Shown: piece after piece, positions 17,400 through 26,080 of the stretch
How the letters are laid out: each line of letters starts with the position of its first letter
Position numbering within the stretch: the first letter of the stretch is position 1
Made by a program: the position numbers and the translations under genes
NCBI GenBank assembly: GCA_963784195.1
Contig: CAWARA010000025.1
Span: forward strand, 62,001 to 126,000
Direction of reading: 5' to 3'
Length of the DNA: 64,000 nt
Source: CAVQAH01 sp963784195
GTDB taxonomy: Bacteria > Acidobacteriota > Vicinamibacteria > Vicinamibacterales > 2-12-FULL-66-21
The notes under the pieces: generated by a model
The model's database searches: none
Told to the model about the DNA's origin: nothing
The model's input: only the letters and a program-made list of their open reading frames with translations

Positions 17400-20173
17400 C
17401 TAGCCCTTCAGAATGCGAGGTGTGATGAAGATCAACAGCTCGCGGCTCTCGTCCTCGACGCGATCACGCCGGAACAGCCAGCCGAGAAGCGGGATGCGGT
17501 TCAGCACAGGCGTCTTCTCGCTCGAGGTCTGCTCCTGGCTGACGAAGATGCCGCCGATCACCGTCGTCGCGCCGTCGTCGATCTGCACCTGCGTGTTGGC
17601 GCGCTGCGTGTCGATCGGCGGAATGCCGTTCACCTGGCGGCTGAAATCGGGCGTCGCGTTCTCGATGGTGATGCTGCATGATCACGGTGTTGGCTGCCGT
17701 AATCTGCGGCGTGACCTTCAGCACGAGCACCGCGTCCTTGAACGACACGGTGACGGTGTTGTTGGCGACGGTCTGAATCGGAATCTGAATGCCCTGCGCG
17801 ACCTCCGCCTCGATGTTGTTCTGCGTCGTCAGGCGCGGCGTCGAGAGGACGCGACCCTTGCCGGTCCGCTCGAGGGCCGAGAGCGCGACGTCGAGGTTGA
17901 AGGCGCCGTTCACCGCCCCGAGCGCGAGGCCGATGGCGGTCGAGGCGTCGGGCACGCCCATGTTGATGACGCTGCCCGTCTGCTCGAGATTCGTCGCGCG
18001 CGGATCGACCGGCGACTGGGTGCCGAGGCGGCCGCCGAGCGTGCCGCGGTTCGGGAATGCGAGGCTCGTCGTGTTGCCGAGATCGGGCATCACCCGCCCA
18101 TTGAGTCCCCACTGCACGCCGATGGCGCGCGCGAAGTCTCCGCGACGTCTGCACGATTCGCGCTTCGACTTCGACCTGCGGCTCGGCGCGATCGATCGTC
18201 GAGATCAGGTTCGCGGCCATGTCGAGCTTTGCTGGCAGGTCCGTGATGATCAGCGTGTTGGTGCGATCGTCAGTCTGCACGTCGCCGCGCGGCGACAGCG
18301 CCGCTTTCTTGATGAGCGGTGCCGCTGATGACGCCCGGGCGTAGCTCAACGAGAAGGTGCGGACCTGCAGGCTGCCGGCGTCAGCAACGGACTTGGCAAG
18401 CGCCTGGCGTGAGTCGTTCTCGCGCTTCAGCGTCTCGATCCGCGCGATGCGGACGATCGTGCCGTCGACCGTGTAATCGAGCTGGTTGGCGCGGAGGATG
18501 ACTTCCAGGGCCTGGTCCCACGGCACTTCGGTCAGCACCATGTCGACCGATCCCTGCACGTCCGGATCGATGATGAAATTCAGTCCGCTGGGCTCGGCAA
18601 ACGCGCGAAGCACCGCGCGAAGATCGACCCCCTGGAAGTCCATGCTGATCGGGTGGCCGGTGTACTTCTTGTCGGCCTGGCCCGGAACGGGTTGACCACC
18701 GGATGGTGTCGTGGGCGTCTGCGGCGCCGGCGTCTGCGCGGTGACCAGCGGGCGTGACGGAACCGGCTGCTGCTGCAGAGTGGCCTGTGGCTGCGGCGCG
18801 GGCGGCGCCGCGGCCGTGACGGGCGGCGCGACGGACGTCGCGGGCGGCACCGGAATCGTCGCCTGCTGCGTAGACGCCTGCGCGGCCGGTGGCGCGACCA
18901 GAGGCGACGGGCGTGGCGCCGCGACGTACTCGGACTTGCGCGGGGCCGGCGGCCCGACGAGATTCAACGCTGACATCGGGTCAACAGGGTTCGCCGGCGC
19001 AGGCGCGTTCGAGCGTGAGCTCGGCGCTGGTGCCGGTGCTGGCGCTGCTGGCGTCACGACTTCCGGCTTGGCGACAAGGGTCGTCACCGGCCCTGCCGCC
19101 GGTGACGTGATGGCTGCGGCATTCGCGATCGCCTGCTCCATCGAGATTGGCGGCTCCGGCTCCACGGCTCCGCCGGGAACTTCCTGGGGTGCGAGCATCA
19201 CCGTTGCCGGCGCCTGCACGCGTCCGAACACGACAGCCAGATCGCGTCCGCCGTCACCCGACCGCTCGACGTGGTAGGTGGCGGAGGCGTCGATTTCCAT
19301 CACCACGCGCGTGACCAGCGGCTCGTGGCTGTTCAAACCCACACGGACTTTCTTCACGAGAGCGGAGTCGATCTCCGTCTGCGGCGGGCGCTTTCGATCC
19401 GACGTTCGGAAAATCCAGAACCAGCCGGCGTGGCGCGTTCTCGCTCTCGGCGACGCGCGCGGGCGTCAGCAACCCATCCCCCGCGAGCACGACCGTTGTC
19501 GTCGCGGCGGAGCGGTTCGTCCGAACGCTCTCGAGCATCCGGGCAGCAGCCACACCACCCGTCGCGGCCGGATTCGCCAGGACCGACGTCGCCGACCCGC
19601 CATCGGTTTCGGCGCGGCCGGCACGCTCGCCTTCTCCACGGCCGGCTTGGGTTCGGGTGAAACCGGACGCGGGATGGCAGGCGAGGCAGACGTGGAACTC
19701 GCATCCGCAGCGTCCGCACGCCTCACAGGTGACGGCGCGGCTGCAGCCTCGGCGGGCGACAACTCGACCCGGATGGTGTTCCGCGCGCTGCGCACTCGAT
19801 ATTCGGCGGGTTTGCTGAGCGACAGGTGCACGCGCGCCACCGAGCGGCCATCGACACCGTTTGCCTGCTCCAGACGCACGCCGGCAATCGGCCCCTGGCG
19901 CGACACGTCGTTGCGAGCGTCGCTCACGCTGACGTTGCGCATGTCGATCACGACCGTCATCGGGTCCGGCCGGTTCACCGAGTAGGCCACCGGTTCGGTG
20001 GCTTCGATCAGCACGGCATTGCCCTGCGCTGACACTCCGACCAGCTTGACTGGCGCGGCGGCGGCCGACAGCAGGATGCTCGCTGCCGCGGCCATCACCG
20101 TGGCCGCGACAACCGTCGCGATCCGTTGTGGCGGTTCGCTCCGGCGGTCCCCATCTCGTTTGTGCGCGGTCAT
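17400..20173 (-). CDS. pilQ: Type IV pilus secretin PilQ, broken by about four frameshifts
   Basis: Outer-membrane secretin through which the pilus emerges. From ATG 20173 (GAAAGAG upstream): signal peptide; AMIN domain (VKLVGVSAQGNAVLIEATE); a second AMIN domain (LVLDFPNV); a long Pro/Ala linker; STN domain (HPISMDFQGVDLRAVLRAF); N1 domain (RTNTLIITDLPAK); secretin channel (TPRLTTQNNIEAEVAQG); and terminal LLIFITPRIL. Frame changes occur near 19610-19640, 19390-19410, 18139 and 17674. At 18139 and 17674 removing one base restores DFARAIGVQWGLNG and ITIENATPDFSRQ. All domains survive across frames, so sequence error is likelier than decay. Confidence 0.88.
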
Positions 20174-20239
20174 CGATTCGACTCTTTCCAGCTGATCGCT
20201 GTCAGTTCCGTCTGTCTGGGCATCACGCCGACACATCCA

Positions 20240-20754
20240 TCAATAACCGGGCGAGGCGCCGCGCCCGTCGGCTGGCCGAACGGCCTTGGGTATTTCGCGC
20301 TGCTTCACGAGCGAGAGCGGATCGTTCACGTCCTGCGAAAAGATCACCTTGTCCTGCGAGATCGCCTTGACGCTTCCGTCGAACAGCTTGTCCCCCGGCT
20401 TCACGAGGAACGTCTTGCCTTCCGGCGCCTGAATCATCGCCACGAAGCCGCCGCGATCGCGGAGGATGCCCTTGACGGCGACATCGCTGATCAGAAGCCC
20501 CGCCACACCTGACGGGCGCGAGGCATTCGACTGCGGGTCGTTGCCGCGTCCGAGCAGGCTCTGGAACGGATCGCGCCGGCCGTCCGGGTCGTAGGAATAG
20601 CCAGGCTTCGTCTTGCTTCGACCGGCTGCGGCGCTGCCGGTTGCGGTGCCGCCGGCTGTGGCTGCGCCGGTTGCCCGGCGGGCGGAGCACTCTGCGCGGC
20701 GGCCGCCGAGCCGGCCAGCACGAGCATCACGCCAAGAAGCCCCAGTCGTGTCAT
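20240..20754 (-). CDS. pilP: Type IV pilus lipoprotein PilP, one frameshift
   Basis: Periplasmic partner linking PilNO to PilQ. From ATG 20754 (GAGG 7 nt upstream): hydrophobic signal (TRLGLLGVMLVLAGSAAAA), Pro/Gln-rich linker, then KPGYSYDPDGRRDPFQSLL and the beta-domain VAGLLISDVAVKGIL...FLVKPGDKLFDG. The frame breaks near 20612, where one missing base would join GTCGAAGC to AAGACGAAG. The span is 515 nt, one short of 172 codons, matching a single deletion. Confidence 0.88.
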
Positions 20755-20762
20755 CGCGCGCC

Positions 20763-21395
20763 TCACTTTGCCGCCGGCGGTGCCGCCGGCGCCGCAGCCC
20801 CGGGCTGCTTGGGAACGTTCTTGCTACGCTTCGCTACGCCTTCCTGCAGCACGAACGTCGTGGCGATGCACTCGGCGACGATCGTGGCCTCCGAGCCCTT
20901 CTCGTTGTTGGCGCGGATCGAGATGTTGCTGACGTTGATGATTCGCGGGAACTTGCTGACGCGATCGAAGAAGTGTCCGAGGCTGTGATACGAGCCTTCT
21001 GCCTGCAGCTTGAACGGCACCTCGGCGTACAGCGCCTGCTGCACGGCCGGCTGCGGCGTGAAGCGCTGGATCGACAGGTTCGACTGCGCCGCCAGGCCCT
21101 GCAGGCGGCGAAGGATGTCCGCCACGTCCTTCTGCTCGGGCAGCACGGCGGCCAGGCTCTCGAGGCGATCTTCGAGCTGATCCACCTGAGCCTGGAACTC
21201 CGGCAGCCGGCGGGCGGCTTGATTGCCTTTGGTGATGTCGGCCCTCAGCGCGGTCAGGCGTGACTGCCGCATGCTGATGTCCGACTGCATCTCGGCCACG
21301 TAGAAGTTCCAGAAGCCGAACACCGCGCCGGCACACACCACCACGAACGCGCCGATTTGCGCCTGCCAGGGAAGCTTGCTGAGCGACAGTTCCAT
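20763..21395 (-). CDS. pilO: Type IV pilus inner-membrane protein PilO
   Basis: 210 residues: one N-terminal membrane helix (IGAFVVVCAGAVFGFWNFYV), a coiled coil (residues about 35-95, QAQVDQLEDRLESLAAVLPE), and a ferredoxin-like fold (SIQRFTPQP, GSYHSLGHFFDRVSKFPRI). An Ala/Pro tail follows. Forms a heterodimer with PilN on the periplasmic face. Between pilN and pilP in the standard order. Confidence 0.92.
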   Translation of the reverse strand: MELSLSKLPWQAQIGAFVVVCAGAVFGFWNFYVAEMQSDISMRQSRLTALRADITKGNQAARRLPEFQAQVDQLEDRLESLAAVLPEQKDVADILRRLQGLAAQSNLSIQRFTPQPAVQQALYAEVPFKLQAEGSYHSLGHFFDRVSKFPRIINVSNISIRANNEKGSEATIVAECIATTFVLQEGVAKRSKNVPKQPGAAAPAAPPAAK

Positions 21396-21408
21396 GAATG
21401 CCTGCCTG

Positions 21409-22044
21409 TTACCGCGAACCGCTGGCCCCGCCCGGTCTGACGGGTGGCTTGGCTGCGGGCGCCGGCGTCGCCGGCGCGTCGGGATCGTTGAACGTCGCCT
21501 TGACCGAGAACCGCACGATATCGCCCGTCTTCACGTCGGACTGCACCTGGCTGTCGACGATCTCGACCGGCCGCTTGAACCATTTCGTCGACTCGAGGTT
21601 TCCGACGAAGTCCGAGAGAGCGGTCAGCGACGTGGCGAACCCGGCAATCACGAACTCCGCGCCGGTCTGCTTCATTTCGGTGAGCCAGAGGCGGTCTGGC
21701 AGGCTCCGGCTGATGTTGTCGAGCACGTGCACCGGGGCCGACTGCCCTTTCCGCAGCTGCTCGATCAGGCTCACGCGCTGCTGCAACTGGGCCTTGCGGG
21801 TCTCGAATTTCTGGACTTGCGAGAGCACGCCCCGGAGCTGGACCGTCTCGGTCTCTGCCCTGGAGATCTCCGCGTCGACGCGCAGGGACGCCTGACGAAG
21901 CGACCAGAACCACCAGCCGATGCCGGTCACCGTGGCAATGAGGAGCACGCTCGCACCGACGGTCACCCGGTGGGCCGCGGGGATGAGAACGCGGGTCTTC
22001 TTCGTGCGCTGGCGTTCGACGGCGAGAAGGTTGATGCGAATCAT
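21409..22044 (-). CDS. pilN: Type IV pilus assembly protein PilN
   Basis: 211 residues from ATG 22044. The family-defining N-terminus MIRINLL (the PilM-binding segment) is followed by a basic stretch, a membrane helix (GASVLLIATVTGIGWWFWS), a coiled coil and a ferredoxin-like domain. The ATG overlaps the restored pilM stop (ATGA). An uninterrupted frame running back into pilM is an artefact of the pilM frameshift. Confidence 0.93.
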   Translation of the reverse strand: MIRINLLAVERQRTKKTRVLIPAAHRVTVGASVLLIATVTGIGWWFWSLRQASLRVDAEISRAETETVQLRGVLSQVQKFETRKAQLQQRVSLIEQLRKGQSAPVHVLDNISRSLPDRLWLTEMKQTGAEFVIAGFATSLTALSDFVGNLESTKWFKRPVEIVDSQVQSDVKTGDIVRFSVKATFNDPDAPATPAPAAKPPVRPGGASGSR

Positions 22045-23103
22045 TTCTCGTTCACCCGACGCAGCGCGAGGCCGACCGCGACCGCAACCGTGGGCCCTAT
22101 CTCCTCGGCGGAGTCGACGTTGAACTTCTTCGCGTCGAAGGCGACTTTCTTGAACGGATCGAACACGCTCGACCGGCGCTTCGAAGCGCTCGGTCAGCAT
22201 CTCGATGAAACCTTCGGCCCTCGACGCCCCACCGCTGATGACGATGCGATCGACTTTCTCCGACGCAGCCGTCGCTTTGAAGAAGTCGAACGTCTTCTGG
22301 ACTTCGAGCATCACGTTCTCGGTGACCGCTCGCAGCACCGGACGTGCGTCTTCGAACGATGCGCCCTCGACCGGCACGCCACGTTTGAGCTGATCGGCCT
22401 GCTCGAAGGCGAGGTTCAGTTCTTTCTGGACGGCCTCGGTGTAGGCATTACCGCCGATGGCGATGTCGCGGGTGAAGACCGACTGATCGCCCTGGAGGAT
22501 GTTGATGTTCGTCGCGCTGGCGCCGACGTTGAGCAGCATCACGACGGCGCCGGGCTGGAACCCGTAGTTCACCTCGTACGCGTTCTGCAGCGCAAAGGCG
22601 TCGACGTCGACGACGACCGCGGCGCGGCCGGCCTGACCAATGACGCCCGTGTAGTCGGCGATCTTTTCCTTCTTCGCCGCGACCAGCAGCACGTCCATCG
22701 TGCTCTTCCCGGCGGCCCCACTGCCGGCATCGAGGATCTGGTAATCGAGGTTGACGTCCTGGATGTCGAACGGGATGTACTGCTCGGCCTCCCAGTAGAT
22801 CGACTCGGCGAGCTCTGCTTCCGTCATCGCCGGCAGCGCAATCTTCTTGACGATCACCGCATTGCCCGAGAGCGACGCGGCGACTTCTTTCGTCTTGATG
22901 TTGCGGCTGTCGAACAGACGGCGGATCGCCTCCACCACCGCCGCGCCGTCGATGATCGCGCCATCGACGATGCTGTCCGGCGGAACGGGCTCGCTGCCAA
23001 ACGCCGTCACTTTGTACGCCTTGCCGGACGGCTTCAGCTCGATGGCCTTGACGGCGCTCGACCCGATGTCCAGACCGACAAGTGATCTCGCTCTACGCAA
23101 CAC
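22041..23103 (-). CDS. pilM: Type IV pilus assembly ATPase-like protein PilM, one frameshift
   Basis: Cytoplasmic actin-like protein of the pilus alignment complex. LVGLDIGSSAVKAIEL is at the N-terminus, AMTEAELAESIYWEAEQYIP follows, and VISGGASRAEGFIEML is late in the protein. The frame breaks near 22167: removing one base of CGTGTTC restores EVFDPFKKVAFDAKKFN and the conserved AVAVGLALRRVNEK end, stopping in the pilN start. The 1063-nt span is one base over 354 codons. GTG start at 23103; first gene of the pilus operon. Confidence 0.9.
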
Positions 23104-23195
23104 CGCGTTGTCCTATCTCTGGAAAAACCCTGTAGAAATGGGCGCCGGGCACACCCGGGACCGTCGATTGACTGACCAGTCGGATGGTCCGGGGG

Positions 23196-23210
23196 GCAAG
23201 TCGGGTGCCA
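23196..23210 (-). promoter_or_regulatory. Candidate sigma-54 promoter upstream of pilM
   Basis: The minus strand reads TGGCACCCGACTTGC, with GG and GC separated by 10 nt as in the -24/-12 consensus TGGCAC-N5-TTGC. The predicted start is near 23185, giving an 80-nt leader before GTG 23103. Sigma-54 control of pilus genes is known in Pseudomonas and others, so the context fits. No rpoN or activator gene lies in this window. Confidence 0.5.
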
Positions 23211-23399
23211 CGCTGGCTCGGCTACCAAAAGAGGCAGAAATGCGCAGTTCTGGCATTGCGGCGGGGGTCCGGCACAGGTGGCTGTTCGACAAAACTGTGC
23301 GGTGGTGACGAATGTGTAATGGCAGGACCTGCGTACCGCGCCCGGGACGCTCGGCAGGGTGGGTTAGAATGGTCGCTCCACGCGCGCGTCCGCCTCGGC

Positions 23400-23428
23400 T
23401 TGACAACCCCCAGAATCGCCGGTATCCT
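23400..23428 (+). promoter_or_regulatory. Sigma-70-type promoter for rplM-rpsI
   Basis: TTGACA (23400-23405), a 17-bp spacer and TATCCT (23423-23428). The -35 is perfect, the spacing ideal, and the -10 one to two bases off consensus. It leaves a leader of about 140 nt before the rplM ATG. Confidence 0.65.
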
Positions 23429-23537
23429 CTTGGTTTGCCGTCCTTTGAATGAGGCCGACCGGCTCCGCTTGCCCTGGATTTCGGGCGGGTGGCAGGAGTC
23501 AGCCCAGTCAGTAGTGCCCGCCAACGGTTCCGGCGGG

Positions 23538-23558
23538 TCCGCTGCGGCGCGCAGCGGA
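23538..23558 (+). promoter_or_regulatory. Hairpin in the rplM leader
   Basis: TCCGCTGC / GCAGCGGA, an 8-bp perfect stem with loop GGCGC, ending 18 nt before the rplM ATG. A second stem (CCCGCC/GGCGGG) lies at about 23517-23537. Ribosomal-protein leaders often bind their own product; here that is only a possibility. Confidence 0.4.
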
Positions 23559-23576
23559 AAGGCCGAAAGGGATTTC

Positions 23577-24026
23577 ATGGGTTCGTTTGTCCCCACTGCT
23601 GGAAGTGTCGAGCGGCAGTGGCACCTGATTGATGCGGAGGGCCAGGTCCTCGGTCGCGTGGCGACCGAAGCCGCCCGGCTTCTGCAGGGGAAGCACAAGC
23701 CTATTTACACGCCCCATATCGATACCGGCGATCACGTCGTCATCGTCAACGCGGCGCAGATCCGGCTGACCGGTCGCAAGGAAGACCAGAAGCTGTACCG
23801 TTATCACAGCGGGTACGAGGGCGGGTTGCGCGAGGAACGCGCCAAGGACGTCCGTCAGAAGAACCCCGTTCGCATGGTTGAAGAGGCCGTGCGCGGCATG
23901 CTCCCCAAGACCAAGCTGGGCGAGGCCATGTGGCGCAAACTCAAGGTCTACGCCGGTGCGGAACACAAGCACCAGGCCCAGCGGCCGAAGCCGCTGGCCA
24001 AGCTCACTAAGCGCGAGGTCGCATAA
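23577..24026 (+). CDS. rplM: 50S ribosomal protein L13
   Basis: 149 residues from ATG 23577, the family length. HLIDAEGQVLGRVATEAARLL, GDHVVIVNAAQIRLTGRK and the C-terminal LKVYAGAEHKHQAQRP are typical of L13. An upstream in-frame extension of about 131 codons is rejected. One base separates its stop codon from the rpsI GTG. Confidence 0.96.
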   Translation: MGSFVPTAGSVERQWHLIDAEGQVLGRVATEAARLLQGKHKPIYTPHIDTGDHVVIVNAAQIRLTGRKEDQKLYRYHSGYEGGLREERAKDVRQKNPVRMVEEAVRGMLPKTKLGEAMWRKLKVYAGAEHKHQAQRPKPLAKLTKREVA

Positions 24027-24027
24027 C

Positions 24028-24423
24028 GTGGCAGCAGGGATTCAGTACTACGGCACGGGCCGCCGGAAGACGTCAACCGCCCGCGTATTCCTTCGCCCCG
24101 GTGCGGGCGGCATCACCGTCAACTACAAACCGCTCGAACAGGCGTTCACGACCGAGGCGCTGCGCACCCAGATCAAGCAGCCGCTGGCGGTAACGGAAAC
24201 GGCCGATAAGTTTGATGTGCTGGCGACGATCAAGGGCGGCGGCACGGCCGGCCAGGCCGGTGCGCTGCGGCTCGGCATCGCCCGCGCGCTCGTCGAATAT
24301 AACGTCGAGCTGCGGCAGCGGCTCAAGAAGGCTGGATTCCTGACGCGCGACGCGCGCATCAAGGAACGCAAGAAGTACGGACAGAAGGGGGCGCGGAAGC
24401 GCTTCCAGTTCAGTAAACGCTAG
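24028..24423 (+). CDS. rpsI: 30S ribosomal protein S9
   Basis: 131 residues from GTG 24028. YYGTGRRKTSTARVFLRPG is near the N-terminus, GGGTAGQAGALRLGIARAL mid-protein, and the invariant basic C-terminus GARKRFQFSKR reaches the P-site tRNA. Co-transcribed with rplM, the standard pair. Confidence 0.97.
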   Translation: MAAGIQYYGTGRRKTSTARVFLRPGAGGITVNYKPLEQAFTTEALRTQIKQPLAVTETADKFDVLATIKGGGTAGQAGALRLGIARALVEYNVELRQRLKKAGFLTRDARIKERKKYGQKGARKRFQFSKR

Positions 24424-24440
24424 GAAAGGACGGAGGCAGC

Positions 24441-25232
24441 TTGACCGGCATCGCGTTGAAGGATCTGCTCGAGGCGGGGGTCCACTTCGGACATCAAACG
24501 AAGCGGTGGAACCCGAAGATGAAGGCGTATATCTTCGGGGAGCGCAACGGGATCTACATCATCGACCTCGCCAAGACCGCCAGGCTGTTCCGCGAAGCCG
24601 AACAGTTCACGACCAACCTCGCAAGCGAAGGACGCACGGTCCTCTTCGTCGGCACCAAGCGGCAGGCTCAGGATGCTGTGGCAGAAGAAGCCCAGCGCTG
24701 CGGCATGTACTTCGTCAATCAGCGATGGCTCGGCGGGCTGCTCACCAACTTCACGACGATTCAGCGAAGCCTGGGCCGCCTGCGTGACCTCGAGGCGATG
24801 GAGACCGACGGCCGCTACGATACGCTCTCGAAGAAAGAGATCTCGCAGCTCGAGAAGGAAAAGCGCAAGCTGCAGAAGAACCTCGAAGGCATCCGCAACA
24901 TGTCGCGCCTGCCGGACGCGCTCTTCGTCGTCGACACGCGCAAGGAAAAGATCGCCGTCGACGAAGCGCGCAAGCTCAAGATTCCCGTGATCGGCGTCGT
25001 CGACACCAACTGCGATCCGGACGAAGTGGATTACGTGATTCCGGGCAACGATGATGCCCTGCGCTCCATCCGGCTGTTCGCGTCGCGCATTGCCGATGCC
25101 GTGCTGTCGGGTCGCGGGATCCGCGAGTCGGCGCAGGCAGACGAGGGCGATGATGCCGATGAACGCGGCCGGCGCTCGCGTCCCGTGCGTCAGTCGCGGC
25201 CGGAACAGGCCACCACTCCGGCCTCGGTCTGA
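24441..25232 (+). CDS. rpsB: 30S ribosomal protein S2
   Basis: 263 residues with a TTG start at 24441, chosen because GGACGGAGG sits just upstream and the N-terminus LKDLLEAGVHFGHQTKRWNPK is complete from there. VGTKRQAQDAVAEEA and IPVIGVVDTNCDPD follow. The C-terminal 30 residues (RGRRSRPVRQSRPEQ type) are an unstructured basic extension. Followed by a strong hairpin-T terminator, then tsf. Confidence 0.96.
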   Translation: MTGIALKDLLEAGVHFGHQTKRWNPKMKAYIFGERNGIYIIDLAKTARLFREAEQFTTNLASEGRTVLFVGTKRQAQDAVAEEAQRCGMYFVNQRWLGGLLTNFTTIQRSLGRLRDLEAMETDGRYDTLSKKEISQLEKEKRKLQKNLEGIRNMSRLPDALFVVDTRKEKIAVDEARKLKIPVIGVVDTNCDPDEVDYVIPGNDDALRSIRLFASRIADAVLSGRGIRESAQADEGDDADERGRRSRPVRQSRPEQATTPASV

Positions 25233-25255
25233 TTCGGAGATTCTTCCAGAGTTCG

Positions 25256-25286
25256 GCCGGCCGGATAGTGCGGCCGGCTTTTTTTT
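25256..25286 (+). terminator. Intrinsic terminator between rpsB and tsf
   Basis: GCCGGCCG (25256-25263), a 7-nt loop, CGGCCGGC (25271-25278), then eight T (25279-25286). A perfect 8-bp GC stem plus a U tract is the textbook form. It ends 14 nt before the tsf ATG, so tsf is expressed by readthrough, or the hairpin acts as an attenuator. Confidence 0.85.
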
Positions 25287-25300
25287 GTACGGAGCAGGAG

Positions 25301-25912
25301 ATGGCAACAGCGATGGAAATCACGGCAGCGATGGTGAAGAAGCTCCGCGACCTGACCGGCGCGGGCATGATGGAGTGCAAGGCGGCGTTGACCGAAGCGA
25401 ACGGCAACATCGAGGAGGCGACCACCATTCTTCGCAAACGCGGTCTCGCCCAGGCGACCAAGAAAGCGGGCCGTTCGACGAACGAAGGGCTCATCGGCAG
25501 CTACATTCACATGGGCGGCAAGATTGGCGTGCTCGTGGAAGTGAACTGCGAGTCGGATTTCGTGGCGCGCACCGATGACTTCCAGAACCTCGCTCGCGAG
25601 ATAGCGATGCACGTGGCGGCAGCCAGCCCGACCTACGTCCGTCGCGACGAGGTCCCGGCCGACGTCCTCGAGCGCGAGCGGTCCATTTATCGCTCGCAGA
25701 TGGAGGGCCAGAACAAGCCGGAGCAGGTCATTGAGAAGATCGTCGAGGGCAAGTTGAACAGCTTCTTCGAGCAGGTGTGCCTGCTCGACCAGCCGTCGAT
25801 CCGCGATCCCAAGATGACGATCGGCCAGGTCGTCCAGGCGGCCATCGCCAAGATGGGCGAAAACATCACCATCCCGCGGTTCGTTCGCTTCAAGCTGGGA
25901 GAAACGAGCTAA
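25301..25912 (+). CDS. tsf: Translation elongation factor Ts
   Basis: 203 residues from ATG 25301 (GGAGCAGGAG upstream): the short form of EF-Ts. The N-terminal UBA-like domain has VKKLRDLTGAGMMECKAAL, and the core has VEVNCESDFVARTDDF, the EF-Tu-contacting motif. The C-terminus IPRFVRFKLGE is typical. A frame running further upstream passes through the terminator and is not used. Confidence 0.96.
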   Translation: MATAMEITAAMVKKLRDLTGAGMMECKAALTEANGNIEEATTILRKRGLAQATKKAGRSTNEGLIGSYIHMGGKIGVLVEVNCESDFVARTDDFQNLAREIAMHVAAASPTYVRRDEVPADVLERERSIYRSQMEGQNKPEQVIEKIVEGKLNSFFEQVCLLDQPSIRDPKMTIGQVVQAAIAKMGENITIPRFVRFKLGETS

Positions 25913-25921
25913 TCGCTGAAC

Positions 25922-25948
25922 GGCCAGGCGCACTCCGCGCGCCTGGCC
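25922..25948 (+). terminator. Hairpin downstream of tsf
   Basis: GGCCAGGCGC (25922-25931) pairs perfectly with GCGCCTGGCC (25939-25948) over a 7-nt loop, starting 9 nt after the tsf stop. There is no T tract, so it may be a rho-independent terminator of the U-less kind or an mRNA-stabilising hairpin. Confidence 0.5.
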
Positions 25949-26065
25949 TGCAGTATCGTGGTTCGTGGTCCGTGCGTCCGTGTCGGTCGATTCTGATCCG
26001 ACGGATCGCGCACGATCGACGCCGTCGAGCCCGAGCCCGACCACGGCACGCGAAGCTCAATTCGA

Positions 26066-26071
26066 TATAAT
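26066..26071 (+). promoter_or_regulatory. Perfect -10 box 9 nt before the pyrH start
   Basis: TATAAT at 26066-26071 is followed by CGGCCGGAT and the pyrH ATG at 26081. Transcription would begin at about 26077-26079, leaving a leader of only 2-4 nt. No Shine-Dalgarno is possible. No good -35 is visible. Confidence 0.55.
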
Positions 26072-26080
26072 CGGCCGGAT

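Larger units (their letters stand above)
23104..23576. other. 473-bp divergent control region between pilM and rplM
   Basis: No gene seen. It contains a sigma-54-like promoter for pilM (23196-23210, minus), a sigma-70-like promoter for rplM (23400-23428, plus) and two GC-rich hairpins close to the rplM start. An in-frame extension of rplM upstream from 23184 is open but has no conserved L13 character. Confidence 0.75.

Noticed and set aside
17400..20173. Programmed frameshifting in pilQ
   Set aside because: There are four shifts in one gene, no shared slippery heptamer, and similar single-base breaks in many unrelated genes, which points to sequence errors.
21409..23103. A PilM-PilN fusion protein
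   Set aside because: The fused frame arises because the pilM frameshift lands in the pilN frame; restoring one base gives a normal pilM stop overlapping the pilN ATG.
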